Shown here: in pieces, positions 8,237 through 18,500 of the stretch
Layout: each line of letters opens with the position of its first letter
Position numbering within the stretch: position 1 is the stretch's first letter
Assembly (NCBI RefSeq): GCF_000245755.1
Contig: NZ_JH601088.1
Location: 1,236,760-1,299,091, forward strand
Reading direction: 5' to 3'
DNA length: 62,332 bases
DNA from: Helcococcus kunzii ATCC 51366
Lineage (GTDB): Bacteria > Bacillota > Clostridia > Tissierellales > Peptoniphilaceae
Translations under genes and position numbers: made by a program
The notes under the pieces: generated by a model
Database searches by the model: none
Seen by the model: only the letters and a program-made list of their open reading frames with translations
Told to the model about the DNA's origin: nothing

Positions 8237-8824
8237 TTATCTTGAATATAATTCTACAATTAGCTGTTCATTGATTTCAAAATCAATATCTTCTCTAGTT
8301 GGAATTGAATTTACTTTACCTTCAAGTTTTTCAATATCTACACTAACCCATTGTGCTTGGTTCCATACTTTATCTTCTGCATATTTGAAAATGCCGTTAT
8401 TTCTTGATTTTTCTCTTACAGAAATTACGTCACCTTGTGATACAGTATATGAAGGAATGTCAACTTTCTTTCCATTAATTAGGAAATGTCCGTGAGCGAT
8501 TAATTGTTTTGCTTCACTTCTTGTTTTAGCAAATCCCATTCTATATACAACATTATCAAATCTTAATTCTAATAATTGTAATAAGTTTTCACCAGTGATG
8601 CCTTGCATTTTTTCAGCTTTAGCATATAATTTTCTGAATTGTTTTTCTAAAACACCGTAAACAAATTTTGCTTTTTGTTTTTCTTTAACTTGTAAACCAT
8701 ATTCACTTAATTTGTTTCTACCTGTGTTTGGGTTTTTGTTTGATTTTTTATTAATACCTAGTACTTGTGGAGCAACACCCAAAGCTCTTGCTCTTTTAAG
8801 TACTGGACCTTTATATTTTGCCAT
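8237..8824 (-). CDS. rpsD: Small ribosomal subunit protein uS4
   Basis: The 195-residue protein carries the S4 RNA-binding domain (LELRFDNVVYRMGFAKTRSEAKQLI, about 90-115) and the family N-terminus. The N-terminal zinc cysteines found in some S4 forms are absent. uS4 is a primary 16S rRNA binder and in many bacteria represses its own operon. It lies between rpsK and rpoA. Confidence 0.97.
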   Translation of the reverse strand: MAKYKGPVLKRARALGVAPQVLGINKKSNKNPNTGRNKLSEYGLQVKEKQKAKFVYGVLEKQFRKLYAKAEKMQGITGENLLQLLELRFDNVVYRMGFAKTRSEAKQLIAHGHFLINGKKVDIPSYTVSQGDVISVREKSRNNGIFKYAEDKVWNQAQWVSVDIEKLEGKVNSIPTREDIDFEINEQLIVELYSR

Positions 8825-8839
8825 ATCTTAATATCCTCC

Positions 8840-9250
8840 CTATACTCTTCTCTTCTTAGGTGGTCTACAACCATTGTGAGGTATTGGAGTAACATCTTTA
8901 ATCCTATTGATTTCTAAACCAGATGTTTGTAAAGCTCTGATTGCAGATTCTCTACCTGAACCAGGTCCTTTAACAAATACTTCAACTGTTTTTAATCCAT
9001 GTTCCATAGCTTTTTTTGCTGCTTCTTCTGCAGCTTGTTGAGCTGCAAATGGAGTAGATTTTCTAGAGCCCTTGAAACCTAATTGACCAGCTGATGCCCA
9101 AGAAATAGCATTACCATTCATATCTGTTAACATAACCATTGTATTGTTGAATGTTGAGTTGATATAAGCTTGGCCTCTTTCGATTTGTTTTCTATCTCTT
9201 CTTCTAACACGTGCTTGTTTACCACGTGGAGTTTTTGTTGCTTTTGCCAA
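8840..9250 (-). CDS. rpsK: Small ribosomal subunit protein uS11
   Basis: The 136-residue protein contains the uS11 motifs [16 protein letters not shown] and [13 protein letters not shown] and ends in the conserved [13 protein letters not shown]. It lines the mRNA exit platform of the 30S subunit. It follows rpsM by 10 bp. Confidence 0.97.
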   Translation of the reverse strand: MAKATKTPRGKQARVRRRDRKQIERGQAYINSTFNNTMVMLTDMNGNAISWASAGQLGFKGSRKSTPFAAQQAAEEAAKKAMEHGLKTVEVFVKGPGSGRESAIRALQTSGLEINRIKDVTPIPHNGCRPPKKRRV

Positions 9251-9260
9251 ATTCTACCCC

Positions 9261-9605
9261 CTATTTCTTTTTACCTTTACGAGTTCTAGCATTGTTTTTT
9301 GTGTTTTGTCCTCTTACTGGTAAATTTAATTTATGTCTACGACCTCTGTAACTATTAATTTCACGAAGTCTTTTAATGTTCATACTGATATCTCTTCTTA
9401 GATCACCTTCAAGTGAATACTTGTCGATTTGTTCTCTAATAGCTGATAATTCGCTTTCTGTAAGATCCTTAACTCTTGTATCCGGATTTACTCCAGCATC
9501 AGATAATATTTGATTTGATCTTGATCTACCAATTCCGAAAATATAAGTTAAACCAATTTCAACTCTTTTTTCTCTTGGTAAGTCAACTCCTGATATTCTA
9601 GCCAA
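9261..9605 (-). CDS. rpsM: Small ribosomal subunit protein uS13
   Basis: The 114-residue protein begins [20 protein letters not shown] and has the helix-two-turn-helix core and the basic tail ([17 protein letters not shown]) that reaches the decoding centre. It contacts the 50S subunit through inter-subunit bridges. Gene order rpmJ-rpsM-rpsK is standard. Confidence 0.97.
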   Translation of the reverse strand: MARISGVDLPREKRVEIGLTYIFGIGRSRSNQILSDAGVNPDTRVKDLTESELSAIREQIDKYSLEGDLRRDISMNIKRLREINSYRGRRHKLNLPVRGQNTKNNARTRKGKKK

Positions 9606-9617
9606 AGCTTTGCCTCC

Positions 9618-9740
<123 letters not shown>

Positions 9741-9959
9741 CTATTTCTTTCTCCAAGTAATTCTTCCCTTGGTTAAATCATATGGTGACATTTCAACTGT
9801 AACCTCATCACCTGGAAGAATTTTTATATAATTCATTCTTAATTTTCCTGAAATATGGGCATATATTTGATGACCATTTTCTAATTCTACTATGAACTTT
9901 GTGTTTGGTAATGCTTCTGCTACTTTACCAGTAACTTCTATAACTTCTTTATTTGACAT
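9741..9959 (-). CDS. infA: Translation initiation factor IF-1
   Basis: This 72-residue OB-fold protein has the family sequence from [16 protein letters not shown] to [13 protein letters not shown]-1 occupies the ribosomal A site during initiation. Its start overlaps the end of the KOW-domain gene by 11 bp, which suggests coupled translation. Confidence 0.97.
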   Translation of the reverse strand: MSNKEVIEVTGKVAEALPNTKFIVELENGHQIYAHISGKLRMNYIKILPGDEVTVEMSPYDLTKGRITWRKK

Positions 9960-10257
9960 CGATTAAGTTTTCCTCCTGTGTCTTTTCCTTTATATATCTC
10001 TTAACAATTAAATCATTAATTTCATCTTCTGATTTCATCTTATCAAAGTCTTCTATAATATGATTCATCTTCTGTAAATGTTTTTTATTCTTTTTCTTTG
10101 GATTGCTGATTTTTCTGTCATCTCCATTCACTACAAGAATATAATCCTCATCTACAATTTCATACACGATATAAACCTTATCTTTGTCGCGCCCTTGTTT
10201 AGAATAACAAAGCTGCCCAACACAATATCCACTAATATTTTTTTTACTTAACTTCAT
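9949..10257 (-). CDS. KOW-domain RNA-binding protein of the adk-infA interval
   Basis: The 102-residue protein begins with a KOW/L14e-like beta-barrel ([25 protein letters not shown], residues 10-35) followed by a charged helical tail. Clostridia and relatives carry such a protein just before infA, annotated as KOW-domain or L14e-like RNA-binding; its role is not established. Here it follows adk directly, with no map gene between. The assignment is from fold pattern and position. Confidence 0.8.
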   Translation of the reverse strand: MKLSKKNISGYCVGQLCYSKQGRDKDKVYIVYEIVDEDYILVVNGDDRKISNPKKKNKKHLQKMNHIIEDFDKMKSEDEINDLIVKRYIKEKTQEENLIDVK

Positions 10258-10262
10258 ATGAA

Positions 10263-10904
10263 TTACTTCAGAGAATTTTCTATTTCTAAATAAACTTCTT
10301 CTATTTCGTTATTACCATTAAATCTTTGTAATTTACCTGATTTTGTGTAATATTCAACTAATGGAGAAGTTTGTTCTTCATAAATTTCTATTCTTGATTT
10401 AGCAGTTTCTTCATTATCATCAGGTCTTTGTATCAATGTGCCTCCACATATATCACAAATACCTTCTTCTTTCGGTGGATGATTTACTACATGATAAGTT
10501 GCTCCACAATTCTTGCAAACTCTTCTACCTGCAATTCTTGAAATAAGAACATCTTTATCAGCATCAATATAAATTACTTTAGTCAATTCTTTACCATTTT
10601 CAGATAACCATTTGTCTAAAGCTTCAGCTTGATTAATATTTCTAGGATAGCCATCTAACATAAATCCATTTTCTGATGTTTCATTGCTCAATCTATCAAA
10701 AACTAATTCATTTGTTAAATCGTCTGAAACTAGCTCTCCTGCAGCAATGATTTCTTTAACTTTTAATCCCAATTCTGTTTCTTCTTTGATATTTTTTCTA
10801 AAAATATCTCCTGTTGAGATATGTGTAACACCAAATCCATCGATTATTTTATTAGCTTGTGATCCCTTTCCAACTCCTGGAGGGCCTAATAATATTAAAA
10901 TCAT
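10263..10904 (-). CDS. adk: Adenylate kinase (zinc-containing)
   Basis: Adenylate kinase interconverts ATP plus AMP with two ADP. The 213-residue protein has the P-loop GPPGVGKGSQA at residue 7, the DGYPRN motif and a lid with two cysteine pairs, CKNC and CDIC, that bind structural zinc, as in Gram-positive enzymes. It follows secY by 11 bp. Confidence 0.97.
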   Translation of the reverse strand: MILILLGPPGVGKGSQANKIIDGFGVTHISTGDIFRKNIKEETELGLKVKEIIAAGELVSDDLTNELVFDRLSNETSENGFMLDGYPRNINQAEALDKWLSENGKELTKVIYIDADKDVLISRIAGRRVCKNCGATYHVVNHPPKEEGICDICGGTLIQRPDDNEETAKSRIEIYEEQTSPLVEYYTKSGKLQRFNGNNEIEEVYLEIENSLK

Positions 10905-10915
10905 ATCAATCCCCT

Positions 10916-12199
10916 TTATTTATTTAAGAAACCTTTATAATGTCTCATTTGCATCATAGCTTCTAATTGATTTACTGTCTCAATTATAACACCAACAACG
11001 ATGATTATTGAAGTACCACCTAATAATAGGTTAACACTCATAAAATGACCGAATAGTCTTGGTGCAGCTGCTATAATACCTAATCCTATAGCACCAATCA
11101 TAGTAATTCTACTTACGATTCTTCCTAAATATTCTGTAGTTGGTTTTCCTGGTCTAATACCTGGGATGAAACCACCATTTTGTTGTAAGTTCTTAGAATA
11201 TTCATAAGGATTAAATTGTATTGAGTTATAGAAATATGCAAATAGGATAACTAATGCAAATTGTACTATAACGAAAACTATTACTGAAATAGTTGAGTTT
11301 GTACTTAGATATTTTTGAACAAAATCTCTAAATCCACCACCAATTACTAATGCTAGTGTTTGTGGTAAAGCTAGTAATGATGATGCAAAGATTACTGGCA
11401 TAACTCCACTCATATTTACCTTAATTGGAATATGTGTTGATGAACCACCATACATCTTTCTTCCTACTACTCTTTTTGCATATTGTACAGGAATTCTTCT
11501 TTCACCTTGTGTTAGGTATACTACAAATACTACGGATAAAAGTAATATTGCAATAAGTATAAGAGCTTTCCACCATTCAAATCCTGGAGCTCCATTTATT
11601 ACACCTTTACCCCAAGTAATTATAGTGTTTGGTAGTCTTGATATGATACCTAAGAAGATAATCATTGAAATACCATTACCAATACCATGTTCTGTTATCA
11701 ATTCACCTAACCAAACAACAAATTGTGTACCAGCTACTAATGCTGTAATAACAATAAGTTTTGGTAAAAATCCTTCAGCTGTAAATACTGAACTAAAGAT
11801 ACCTATAACAATACCATAAGCTTGTAATAGTGCTAATCCTAATGCTAAGTATTTTGTAATTCTTTGAATTTGTTTTCTACCTTGTTCACCTTGTTTTGAA
11901 ATTTCTTCTAATGAAGGAATAGCAAATGTTAACAATTGAACAACGATAGAGGATGTAATGTAGGGACCAACCCCTAATGCAAATGCTGATAAACTATCTA
12001 AACTACCCCCTGTTACGGAGTTTAAGATACTTAATAAGCTACCAGCTTGTCCAGCATAAATTTGTTTAACAACACTTGGATTAATGAATGGTAATGGTAA
12101 TACATTACCAAATCTAAAAATCGCAACTATCATTAATGTAAATAACATTTTTTTTCTTAAATCTTCTACTTTCCAGGCGTTGGCTAATGTCTTCAACAT
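10916..12199 (-). CDS. secY: Protein translocase channel subunit SecY
   Basis: The 427-residue membrane protein has about ten transmembrane segments and the SecY landmarks: plug region after TM1 (PSVVKQIYAGQAGSLLSILN), ALGVGPYITSSIVVQLL and GKPTTEYL. It forms the channel with SecE and SecG for export and membrane insertion. Its ATG directly follows the rplO stop codon, so translation is coupled. Confidence 0.98.
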   Translation of the reverse strand: MLKTLANAWKVEDLRKKMLFTLMIVAIFRFGNVLPLPFINPSVVKQIYAGQAGSLLSILNSVTGGSLDSLSAFALGVGPYITSSIVVQLLTFAIPSLEEISKQGEQGRKQIQRITKYLALGLALLQAYGIVIGIFSSVFTAEGFLPKLIVITALVAGTQFVVWLGELITEHGIGNGISMIIFLGIISRLPNTIITWGKGVINGAPGFEWWKALILIAILLLSVVFVVYLTQGERRIPVQYAKRVVGRKMYGGSSTHIPIKVNMSGVMPVIFASSLLALPQTLALVIGGGFRDFVQKYLSTNSTISVIVFVIVQFALVILFAYFYNSIQFNPYEYSKNLQQNGGFIPGIRPGKPTTEYLGRIVSRITMIGAIGLGIIAAAPRLFGHFMSVNLLLGGTSIIIVVGVIIETVNQLEAMMQMRHYKGFLNK

Positions 12200-12643
12200 T
12201 TAGATCACCTCTACCCTTCCCCCTAGAGAAGTAATTTTCTCTTCTGCGGATTTAGAAAACTTATGTGATTTAACAACTAGTTTTTTGTCTAGTTCTCCAG
12301 AACCTAAAATCTTGATTCCGTCTTTTGCTTTAGAAGGTTTTACTAAACCAACTTCAAACAATAATTCTGGTGTTACTTCTGTTCCGTCTTCAAATCTATT
12401 TAATTGTGATAGATTAACTTCACCATATTGTTTTGCAAAAATATTAGTAAAGCCTCTTTTTGGTATTCTTCTATAAAGTGGCATTTGTCCACCTTCGAAT
12501 CCCATTCTCACTTTATTTCTAGCTTTTTGACCTTTTTGTCCACGGCCTGATGTTTTTCCTAAGCCAGATGCGTTACCACGTCCTAATCTTTTCTTTCTCT
12601 TAACTTCTCCACCTGGTGCCGGTCTCAAATCATGTAATTTCAT
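12200..12643 (-). CDS. rplO: Large ribosomal subunit protein uL15
   Basis: The family N-terminus [11 protein letters not shown] starts at ATG 12643, preceded by AGGAGG at six bases, so the six extra upstream codons of the longer frame are not used. The 147-residue product has the glycine- and arginine-rich N-terminal arm and a globular C-terminal domain. It follows rpmD. Confidence 0.96.
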   Translation of the reverse strand: MKLHDLRPAPGGEVKRKKRLGRGNASGLGKTSGRGQKGQKARNKVRMGFEGGQMPLYRRIPKRGFTNIFAKQYGEVNLSQLNRFEDGTEVTPELLFEVGLVKPSKAKDGIKILGSGELDKKLVVKSHKFSKSAEEKITSLGGRVEVI

Positions 12644-12653
12644 CGTACACCTC

Positions 12654-12836
12654 CTACTCAACTTCTTTAACTTTTAGCATAAAGTCGATTGATTTCACCA
12701 TTCCTAAGATTGCAGGATTTGCTTCTTTTACAACAGTTTGTCCAATTTTCTTTAAGCCTAAAGCTTCAACAGTTTTAATATGTTTATCTAATCTACCGAT
12801 TGTACTTTTTGTAAGTGTAATTTCTAATTTCGCCAT
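12654..12836 (-). CDS. rpmD: Large ribosomal subunit protein uL30
   Basis: The 60-residue protein has the uL30 sequence [20 protein letters not shown] and GLKKIGQTV. It is a small 23S rRNA-binding protein of the 50S surface. It lies between rpsE and rplO, as in other Firmicutes. Confidence 0.95.
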   Translation of the reverse strand: MAKLEITLTKSTIGRLDKHIKTVEALGLKKIGQTVVKEANPAILGMVKSIDFMLKVKEVE

Positions 12837-12845
12837 TGCAACCTC

Positions 12846-13349
12846 CTAGCTTAGTATCTCATCAACACTTTTACCACGAAGTCTAGCTACTTCTTCAACT
12901 GTTTTAACTGATCTTAATCCTGTTAAAGTTGCGTTAACTATACTTTTAGCGTTTGATGATCCTAGTGACTTAGCACGAATATTTTGGATACCAGCTAATT
13001 CGCAAACAGCACGAACTGGTCCACCAGCAATAACTCCAACCCCTTCTTTAGCAGGTTTCAATAGTACTAAACCAGCACCTTTTTCACCATAAATTTCGTG
13101 AGGAATTGTTCCATTTACAATATTAATTTCTACAGCATTTTTCTTTGCGTCTTCAACACCTTTTCTAATAGCTTCAGGAACTTCATTTGCTTTACCAGTT
13201 CCGATACCTACTTTACCTTTTTTGTTTCCAACAACAACTAATGCTGAGAATCTCATTGTTCTACCACCTTTAGCTACTTTTGTAACTCTGCTGATAGAAA
13301 CAACTCTTTCTTCAAATTCTGATACATTTTGTCTTTTGTCTTTTCTCAT
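12846..13349 (-). CDS. rpsE: Small ribosomal subunit protein uS5
   Basis: The 167-residue protein has an N-terminal double-stranded-RNA-like domain ([20 protein letters not shown], about 16-36) and the C-terminal beta-alpha-beta domain ([20 protein letters not shown]). uS5 helps maintain decoding accuracy together with uS4. Confidence 0.97.
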   Translation of the reverse strand: MRKDKRQNVSEFEERVVSISRVTKVAKGGRTMRFSALVVVGNKKGKVGIGTGKANEVPEAIRKGVEDAKKNAVEINIVNGTIPHEIYGEKGAGLVLLKPAKEGVGVIAGGPVRAVCELAGIQNIRAKSLGSSNAKSIVNATLTGLRSVKTVEEVARLRGKSVDEILS

Positions 13350-13361
13350 GTTTCCTCCCGA

Positions 13362-13724
13362 CTAAAATTTCAAACCAGCTTCTCTTGCTGATTCTGCTAG
13401 TTCTTTTACTTTGCCGTGATATATATAACCTGATCTATCAAATACTACTGTATCAATACCCTTTTCTAATGCACGTTTAGCAACTAATTCACCTACTTTT
13501 TTAGCAGATTCAATATTTGCACCTACATGATCACCTTTTAATTCTTTATCTAATGTTGAAGCACTAACAAGAGTTACTCCATTAACATCATCAATAATTT
13601 GGGCATAGATATTAGCATTACTCTTATACATATTTAGTCTTGGTTTTTCAGGAGTACCGCTAAGATTTTTTCTAACTCTTAAATGTCTAGCTAGTCTATT
13701 TGATTTTTTATTAATTTTTGCCAT
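13362..13724 (-). CDS. rplR: Large ribosomal subunit protein uL18
   Basis: The 120-residue protein has the basic N-terminal arm ([20 protein letters not shown]) and ends in the family motif [19 protein letters not shown]. uL18 carries 5S rRNA into the large subunit. Neighbours are rplF and rpsE. Confidence 0.97.
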   Translation of the reverse strand: MAKINKKSNRLARHLRVRKNLSGTPEKPRLNMYKSNANIYAQIIDDVNGVTLVSASTLDKELKGDHVGANIESAKKVGELVAKRALEKGIDTVVFDRSGYIYHGKVKELAESAREAGLKF

Positions 13725-13737
13725 TGTTTACTCCCTT

Positions 13738-14274
13738 CTACTTACCAGTCTTACCAACTTTTCTTCTAATGTGTTCGCCTGAGTATTTAACACCTTTACC
13801 TTTATATGGTTCTGGTCTTCTGTAAGCTCTGATTTTAGCTGTATAATCACCAACTAATTGCTTATCAATACCTTTAATGATAATAACTCTTTCACTTGGT
13901 ACTTCTGTTGTGATACCTTCTGGATCTTCTAAAACTAATGGATGTGAAAAACCTAAACTTAGGTTTAATTTATTACCTTGTTTTTGAGCTCTATATCCTG
14001 TACCAACAATTTCTAATTGTTTGCTGTAACCTTCTGTTACACCTATAACCATATTTTGTATTAATGTTCTGTATAAACCATGTAATGATCTATCATTTTT
14101 TGATTCTGAAGGTCTTTCTACTGAAAGTTGTCCTTCTTCAATATTAACTTTGAAACCACTGCCAACTTCTTGACTTAAATTTCCTTTAGGTCCTTTAACT
14201 TCTACTAGACCGTCTGTAAATTTAATTTCAACACCTGCAGGGATTTCTATTGGTTTTAATCCAATTCTTGACAT
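13738..14274 (-). CDS. rplF: Large ribosomal subunit protein uL6
   Basis: The 178-residue protein begins MSRIGLKPIEIPAGV and contains two uL6 repeats and the C-terminal signature PEPYKGKGVKYSGEHIRRK. It binds 23S rRNA near the factor-binding site. Standard spc operon position. Confidence 0.97.
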   Translation of the reverse strand: MSRIGLKPIEIPAGVEIKFTDGLVEVKGPKGNLSQEVGSGFKVNIEEGQLSVERPSESKNDRSLHGLYRTLIQNMVIGVTEGYSKQLEIVGTGYRAQKQGNKLNLSLGFSHPLVLEDPEGITTEVPSERVIIIKGIDKQLVGDYTAKIRAYRRPEPYKGKGVKYSGEHIRRKVGKTGK

Positions 14275-14295
14275 ATCTTCCTCCTTGTTGAAATA

Positions 14296-14688
14296 CTACC
14301 AAACGTAGCAGATCACTTCGCCGCCAACAGTTTCTTGTCTCGCTTTTTTATCTGTCATAACACCTTTTGATGTAGATATAATTGCTGTACCTAAGCCATT
14401 TAACACTTGAGGAACATCTTGTGCACCCACATATACTCTACGTCCTGGTTTTGAAATTCTTTTTAATCCTGAAATAACTCTTTGATCATCAACATATTTT
14501 AAGTCGATAGTAATTATTCCTTGTTTATCATCTTCAGTTACATAAAACCCTTTAATATATCCTTCGTCTAATAAGATTTGAGCAAGGTCTTTCTTCATAT
14601 TAGATGCTGGAACTTCTACTGATTTATGTTTTGCTAAATTCCCGTTTCTAATTCTTGATAGCATATCTGCTATTGGATCAGTCATCAT
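14296..14688 (-). CDS. rpsH: Small ribosomal subunit protein uS8
   Basis: The 130-residue protein shows [15 protein letters not shown] at the N-terminus and [16 protein letters not shown] near the C-terminus. uS8 binds helix 21 of 16S rRNA and in many bacteria represses the spc operon through a mimic of that site in the mRNA. The start could be either of the first two methionines. Confidence 0.97.
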   Translation of the reverse strand: MMTDPIADMLSRIRNGNLAKHKSVEVPASNMKKDLAQILLDEGYIKGFYVTEDDKQGIITIDLKYVDDQRVISGLKRISKPGRRVYVGAQDVPQVLNGLGTAIISTSKGVMTDKKARQETVGGEVICYVW

Positions 14689-14705
14689 AAATATTTACCT
14701 CCCTC

Positions 14706-14891
14706 TTACCAACTTGATTTTTTCACACCAGGGATTTCACCCTTGTATGCAAGTTCTCTGAAACATATACGACAAATTCCATATTTTTTTAGTACTGAAT
14801 GTGGTCTACCACATAGACTACATCTTGTGTATTCTCTTGTTGAAAATTTTTGTTTTCTTTGTTGTTTTGCAATCATTGACTTTTTCGCCAT
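14706..14891 (-). CDS. rpsN: Small ribosomal subunit protein uS14, zinc-binding type
   Basis: The 61-residue short form carries C-x2-C ... C-x2-C ([20 protein letters not shown]), which distinguishes it from the longer zinc-free S14. It lies between rplE and rpsH. The encoded form means this ribosome needs zinc at S14 unless a second copy exists elsewhere. Confidence 0.96.
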   Translation of the reverse strand: MAKKSMIAKQQRKQKFSTREYTRCSLCGRPHSVLKKYGICRICFRELAYKGEIPGVKKSSW

Positions 14892-14904
14892 GTTATCTCC
14901 TTAC

Positions 14905-15447
14905 CTACTTCTTGAAAGGCATACCAAGTTTTGCTAGTAATGCTCTTCCTTCTTCGTCAGTTTCAGCAGTAGTAACAATAATAATATCCATACCTCTTAT
15001 TTGTTCAATTTTATCAAATACGATTTCTGGGAATATTAATTGTTCTTTAATACCTAAAGCATAATTTCCTCTTCCGTCAAATGAATCAGCGGAAACACCT
15101 CTAAAGTCTCTAACTCTTGGTAATGCAATATTAACTAATTTATCAAAGAAATCTTCCATTCTTTGACCTCTTAAAGTTACTTTAAGACCAATTGGTTGAC
15201 CTTCACGTAACTTAAAGTTAGATATTGATTTTTTCGCTTTTGTGATTACTGGTTGTTGACCTGTAATTGTTCTTAATTCGTCAACAGCTGATTCTAACAA
15301 TTTAACATTATCTTTAGCTTCGCCCAAACCAATGTTTAAAACTATTTTTTCTAACTTTGGAGCCTGCATAACGTTTTTGTAGTCAAACTCTTTAACCAAT
15401 GCAGGTAAAACTTCATTTGTATATAATTCTTTTAATCTAGAAGCCAT
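14905..15447 (-). CDS. rplE: Large ribosomal subunit protein uL5
   Basis: The 180-residue protein has the uL5 motifs [30 protein letters not shown] and the C-terminal [18 protein letters not shown]. uL5 binds 5S rRNA and forms a bridge to the small-subunit head. Next to rplX. Confidence 0.97.
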   Translation of the reverse strand: MASRLKELYTNEVLPALVKEFDYKNVMQAPKLEKIVLNIGLGEAKDNVKLLESAVDELRTITGQQPVITKAKKSISNFKLREGQPIGLKVTLRGQRMEDFFDKLVNIALPRVRDFRGVSADSFDGRGNYALGIKEQLIFPEIVFDKIEQIRGMDIIIVTTAETDEEGRALLAKLGMPFKK

Positions 15448-15459
15448 CGTGTCTCCCTT

Positions 15460-15771
15460 CTACTTATCTAATTTTTCGCCAGATTTAGTTGAAACACGAA
15501 CTTTTTTTCCATCTTGTACTTCAGTTCTTGTTCTTACACCTCTGCCTAATTTTTCATCGTATAAAAGTACGTTTGAAGCATCAATTGCTCCTTCTCTTTC
15601 AACGATTCCACCTTGTTGTGTAGCTGATGTAGGTTTTTGATGTTTAATTTGAACATTCACACCTTCAACTATTACTCTATTTTTCTTAGGTAATGCTACT
15701 AATACTTTACCAACCTTACCTCTGTCTTTTCCTTTAATAACTTGTACTTTATCACCAGTCTTTATATGCAT
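15460..15771 (-). CDS. rplX: Large ribosomal subunit protein uL24
   Basis: The 103-residue KOW-domain protein begins MHIKTGDKVQVIKGKDRGKV and continues with VEGVNVQIKHQKP. It is an early assembly initiator of the 50S subunit and lies near the exit tunnel. Located between rplN and rplE. Confidence 0.97.
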   Translation of the reverse strand: MHIKTGDKVQVIKGKDRGKVGKVLVALPKKNRVIVEGVNVQIKHQKPTSATQQGGIVEREGAIDASNVLLYDEKLGRGVRTRTEVQDGKKVRVSTKSGEKLDK

Positions 15772-15781
15772 TTTATTCTCC

Positions 15782-16150
15782 TTATAAAACTTCTGGAGCT
15801 AATGATATAATTTTCATAAATCCATTTGCTCTTAGTTCTCTTGTAACAGGTCCAAAAATACGTGTACCAGCTGGGTTCTTATCTTCTTTAACTATTACTG
15901 CAGCATTGTCATCAAATTTAATATATGAACCGTCTTCTCTATCAATACCAGATTTAGTTCTAACGATTACTGCTTTAACAACAGCACCTTTTTTAACAAC
16001 TCCTCCTGGAGTAGCACTTTTAACTGAACATACTACTACGTCACCGATGTTTGCGTATTTTCTCTTTGATCCGCCCAATACTTTTATAACTAGTAGTTCT
16101 TTTGCACCTGAATTATCTGCAACTTTCATACGTGTTTCTGCTTGAATCAT
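15782..16150 (-). CDS. rplN: Large ribosomal subunit protein uL14
   Basis: The 122-residue protein starts [20 protein letters not shown] and has the conserved [17 protein letters not shown] and [13 protein letters not shown]. uL14 sits at the subunit interface and is the docking site of ribosome silencing factor RsfS. Confidence 0.97.
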   Translation of the reverse strand: MIQAETRMKVADNSGAKELLVIKVLGGSKRKYANIGDVVVCSVKSATPGGVVKKGAVVKAVIVRTKSGIDREDGSYIKFDDNAAVIVKEDKNPAGTRIFGPVTRELRANGFMKIISLAPEVL

Positions 16151-16178
16151 TCACAATCTCCTTTCCAGAAATAAAAGT

Positions 16179-16433
16179 CTATTTAGCTTCTTCTAATACT
16201 TCAACAAGTCTAAATCTTTTTGTTTTTGATAAAGGTCTTGTTTCCATTAATAAAACTTTGTCGCCAATATTAGCAACATTATTTTCATCGTGCGCTTTTA
16301 CTTTTTTACTTCTTGTAATGAATTTCTTATAAATTGGATGCTTAACAGATTTTGTAATTTCTACTGAAATTGTTTTATCCATTTTATCAGAAACAACTAA
16401 GCCGATAAAAGTTCTTCTTTGGTTTCTTTCCAT
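16179..16433 (-). CDS. rpsQ: Small ribosomal subunit protein uS17
   Basis: The 84-residue OB-fold protein has the signature [16 protein letters not shown] and [20 protein letters not shown]. It is a primary 16S rRNA-binding protein. Its start lies two bases after the rpmC stop. Confidence 0.97.
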   Translation of the reverse strand: MERNQRRTFIGLVVSDKMDKTISVEITKSVKHPIYKKFITRSKKVKAHDENNVANIGDKVLLMETRPLSKTKRFRLVEVLEEAK

Positions 16434-16434
16434 A

Positions 16435-16641
16435 TTAAGCCTCCCTATTTATATTATTCTTTCTTTCTGTCATTATTGTTTTAACTCTTGCGATATCTTG
16501 TTTAATTTTACCGATTGAACTCATACTTTCAATTTGTCCTGTAGCAGCTTGGAATCTCAAATTAAATAATTCTTCTTTTAAGCTAACTAACTTATTATTA
16601 AGTTCTTGATCTGATAATTGTCTAATTTCTTTAGCTTTCAT
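16435..16641 (-). CDS. rpmC: Large ribosomal subunit protein uL29
   Basis: The 68-residue helical hairpin protein begins [14 protein letters not shown] and contains [16 protein letters not shown]. It borders the peptide exit tunnel, where trigger factor and SRP dock. Its ATG shares one base with the rplP stop codon, so translation is coupled. Confidence 0.97.
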   Translation of the reverse strand: MKAKEIRQLSDQELNNKLVSLKEELFNLRFQAATGQIESMSSIGKIKQDIARVKTIMTERKNNINREA

Positions 16642-17075
16642 TATTTGTTTCCCTCACTTTCTCCAGAACCTGGACGAGCAACAAATTTTGTTTTGATTGG
16701 TAGTTTAGCACTTGCAAGTCTCATAGCTTCTCTTGCAATGTCTTCTGTAACCCCACCCATTTCAAATAGGATTCTACCAGGTTTAACAACTGCTACCCAA
16801 TATTCTGGAGCACCTTTACCAGAACCCATTCTAACTTCTGCAGGTTTTTTTGTTACTGGTTTATCTGGGAAAATTTTAATCCAGATATTACCACCTCTTT
16901 TAATATATCTTGTCATTGCTCTTCTGGCAGCTTCAATTTGGTTTGAAGTAATCCAGTGTGGCTCTAACGCTTGTAATCCATATTCACCATATGCAAGTTG
17001 ATTACCTGATTGCGCGTTTCCCTTCATTCTTCCTCTATGAACTCTACGACGCTTAACTCTTTTAGGCATTAGCAT
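16641..17075 (-). CDS. rplP: Large ribosomal subunit protein uL16
   Basis: The 144-residue protein contains [16 protein letters not shown] and the tRNA-site region [15 protein letters not shown]. It organises the A-site tRNA pocket. Two close methionines are possible; the first (17075) has AGGAGG at seven bases, so it is used here. Confidence 0.97.
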   Translation of the reverse strand: MLMPKRVKRRRVHRGRMKGNAQSGNQLAYGEYGLQALEPHWITSNQIEAARRAMTRYIKRGGNIWIKIFPDKPVTKKPAEVRMGSGKGAPEYWVAVVKPGRILFEMGGVTEDIAREAMRLASAKLPIKTKFVARPGSGESEGNK

Positions 17076-17117
17076 AGTTTATCCTCCTTATACCAATTAA
17101 CTCTTAATTGGAGCATT

Positions 17118-17840
17118 CTAGTCTTGTTTATTAGATCTATTGTTTCTTGATCTGTTATTTCTATTATTTCTCTTTGGATTATTTGGTCTTACTTCTTCTA
17201 CAGCTTTTTGTCCTGGAAGTATTTCACCTTTGTAAATCCAAACTTTAACACCTAACTTACCGTATGTTGTATCTGCTTCTGCAAATCCATAATCGATATC
17301 AGCTCTTAGTGTTTGTAGAGGTATATTACCTTCTGAATAACCTTCTGTTCTAGCCATATCTGCGCCACCAAGTCTTCCTGAAACTTGAGTCTTCATACCT
17401 TTTGCTCCAGCTTTCATTGTTGTTTGAATAGCTTGTTTCATAGCTCTTCTGAATGTAATTCTTCTTTCTAAGTCTGAAGCAATTCTTTCTGCTTGTAATT
17501 GCGCATTAACAGCTGTGTTTTTTACTTCTTCTACATTAACAATAACTTGTTTTTTAGTCATTTTTTCTAATGCATTTTTTAATTCTTCTACACCAGCACC
17601 ACCTTTACCGATGATCATACCTGGTTTAGCTGTATTTACAGTAACTTTAATTCTATTTAATGTTCTTTCAATATCAATCTTGGATACACCAGCTTGAAAT
17701 TGTGATCTTTTAACATAATTTCTAATTTTATTATCTTCTGCTAATAATTTTGAAAATTCTTTTTTATCTGCGAACCATTTGGAATTCCAATCTTTAATAA
17801 TCCCAACTCTCATACCATGTGGATTAACTTTTTGACCCAT
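17118..17840 (-). CDS. rpsC: Small ribosomal subunit protein uS3
   Basis: The 240-residue protein has a KH domain with [15 protein letters not shown] (about 75-90) and a C-terminal domain with [16 protein letters not shown]. It ends in an asparagine/arginine-rich tail that varies between species. uS3 forms part of the mRNA entry helicase. Confidence 0.97.
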   Translation of the reverse strand: MGQKVNPHGMRVGIIKDWNSKWFADKKEFSKLLAEDNKIRNYVKRSQFQAGVSKIDIERTLNRIKVTVNTAKPGMIIGKGGAGVEELKNALEKMTKKQVIVNVEEVKNTAVNAQLQAERIASDLERRITFRRAMKQAIQTTMKAGAKGMKTQVSGRLGGADMARTEGYSEGNIPLQTLRADIDYGFAEADTTYGKLGVKVWIYKGEILPGQKAVEEVRPNNPKRNNRNNRSRNNRSNKQD

Positions 17841-17854
17841 AAATCATATTCCTC

Positions 17855-18190
17855 CTATTCTTCTTCTCTTACAACAACACCAATGTGTGATGTTCTTTTA
17901 AGTATTGGATAAGCTGAACCTTTTGCTTTAGGTCTAATTCTCTTCATGGTTGGACCATCATTTGCCCAAGCTTTGTCAACAATCAAAGCATCTCTATTAA
18001 GGTTGTGATTGTTTTCAGCGTTTGCGATAGCTGATTTTAATACATCTTCTAATATTTTCGCACCTTTTTTAGGTGTAAATCTTAAAATATTTAATGCTTC
18101 ATCAACATTCTTTCCAACTATTTCTCTACAGATAAAATGTACTTTCAATGGAGAAATACGTACGTATTTTGCTTCTGCTCTTACTTCCAT
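17855..18190 (-). CDS. rplV: Large ribosomal subunit protein uL22
   Basis: The 111-residue protein has the family sequence AKYVRISPLKVHFICREI and an extended hairpin (GPTMKRIRPKAKGSAYPI) that lines the exit tunnel, where changes can give macrolide resistance. The hairpin looks standard. Confidence 0.97.
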   Translation of the reverse strand: MEVRAEAKYVRISPLKVHFICREIVGKNVDEALNILRFTPKKGAKILEDVLKSAIANAENNHNLNRDALIVDKAWANDGPTMKRIRPKAKGSAYPILKRTSHIGVVVREEE

Positions 18191-18199
18191 TCTATCCCC

Positions 18200-18484
18200 C
18201 TATTTCTTAACTCTACTTGTTTTATCGTTTTTATCGTGTCCTCTATATGTTCTTGTTGGTACGAATTCACCTAATTTGTGACCTACCATGTCTTCTGTTA
18301 TATATATTGGAACGTGTTTTCTTCCGTCATGAATAGCAATTGTATGTCCTATAAATTCTGGAAATATTGTTGATCTTCTTGACCAAGTTTTAATAACTTT
18401 TTTATCATTTGCTTCATTTAGAACTTCCACTTTTTTCATTAAGTGGTCATCACAAAATGGTCCCTTCTTCAGAGATCTACCCAT
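18200..18484 (-). CDS. rpsS: Small ribosomal subunit protein uS19
   Basis: The 94-residue protein begins [15 protein letters not shown] and has [20 protein letters not shown] and [14 protein letters not shown]. It forms a complex with uS13 at the 30S head. Lies between rplB and rplV. Confidence 0.97.
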   Translation of the reverse strand: MGRSLKKGPFCDDHLMKKVEVLNEANDKKVIKTWSRRSTIFPEFIGHTIAIHDGRKHVPIYITEDMVGHKLGEFVPTRTYRGHDKNDKTSRVKK

Positions 18485-18500
18485 TTCTTACCTCCTAGAT

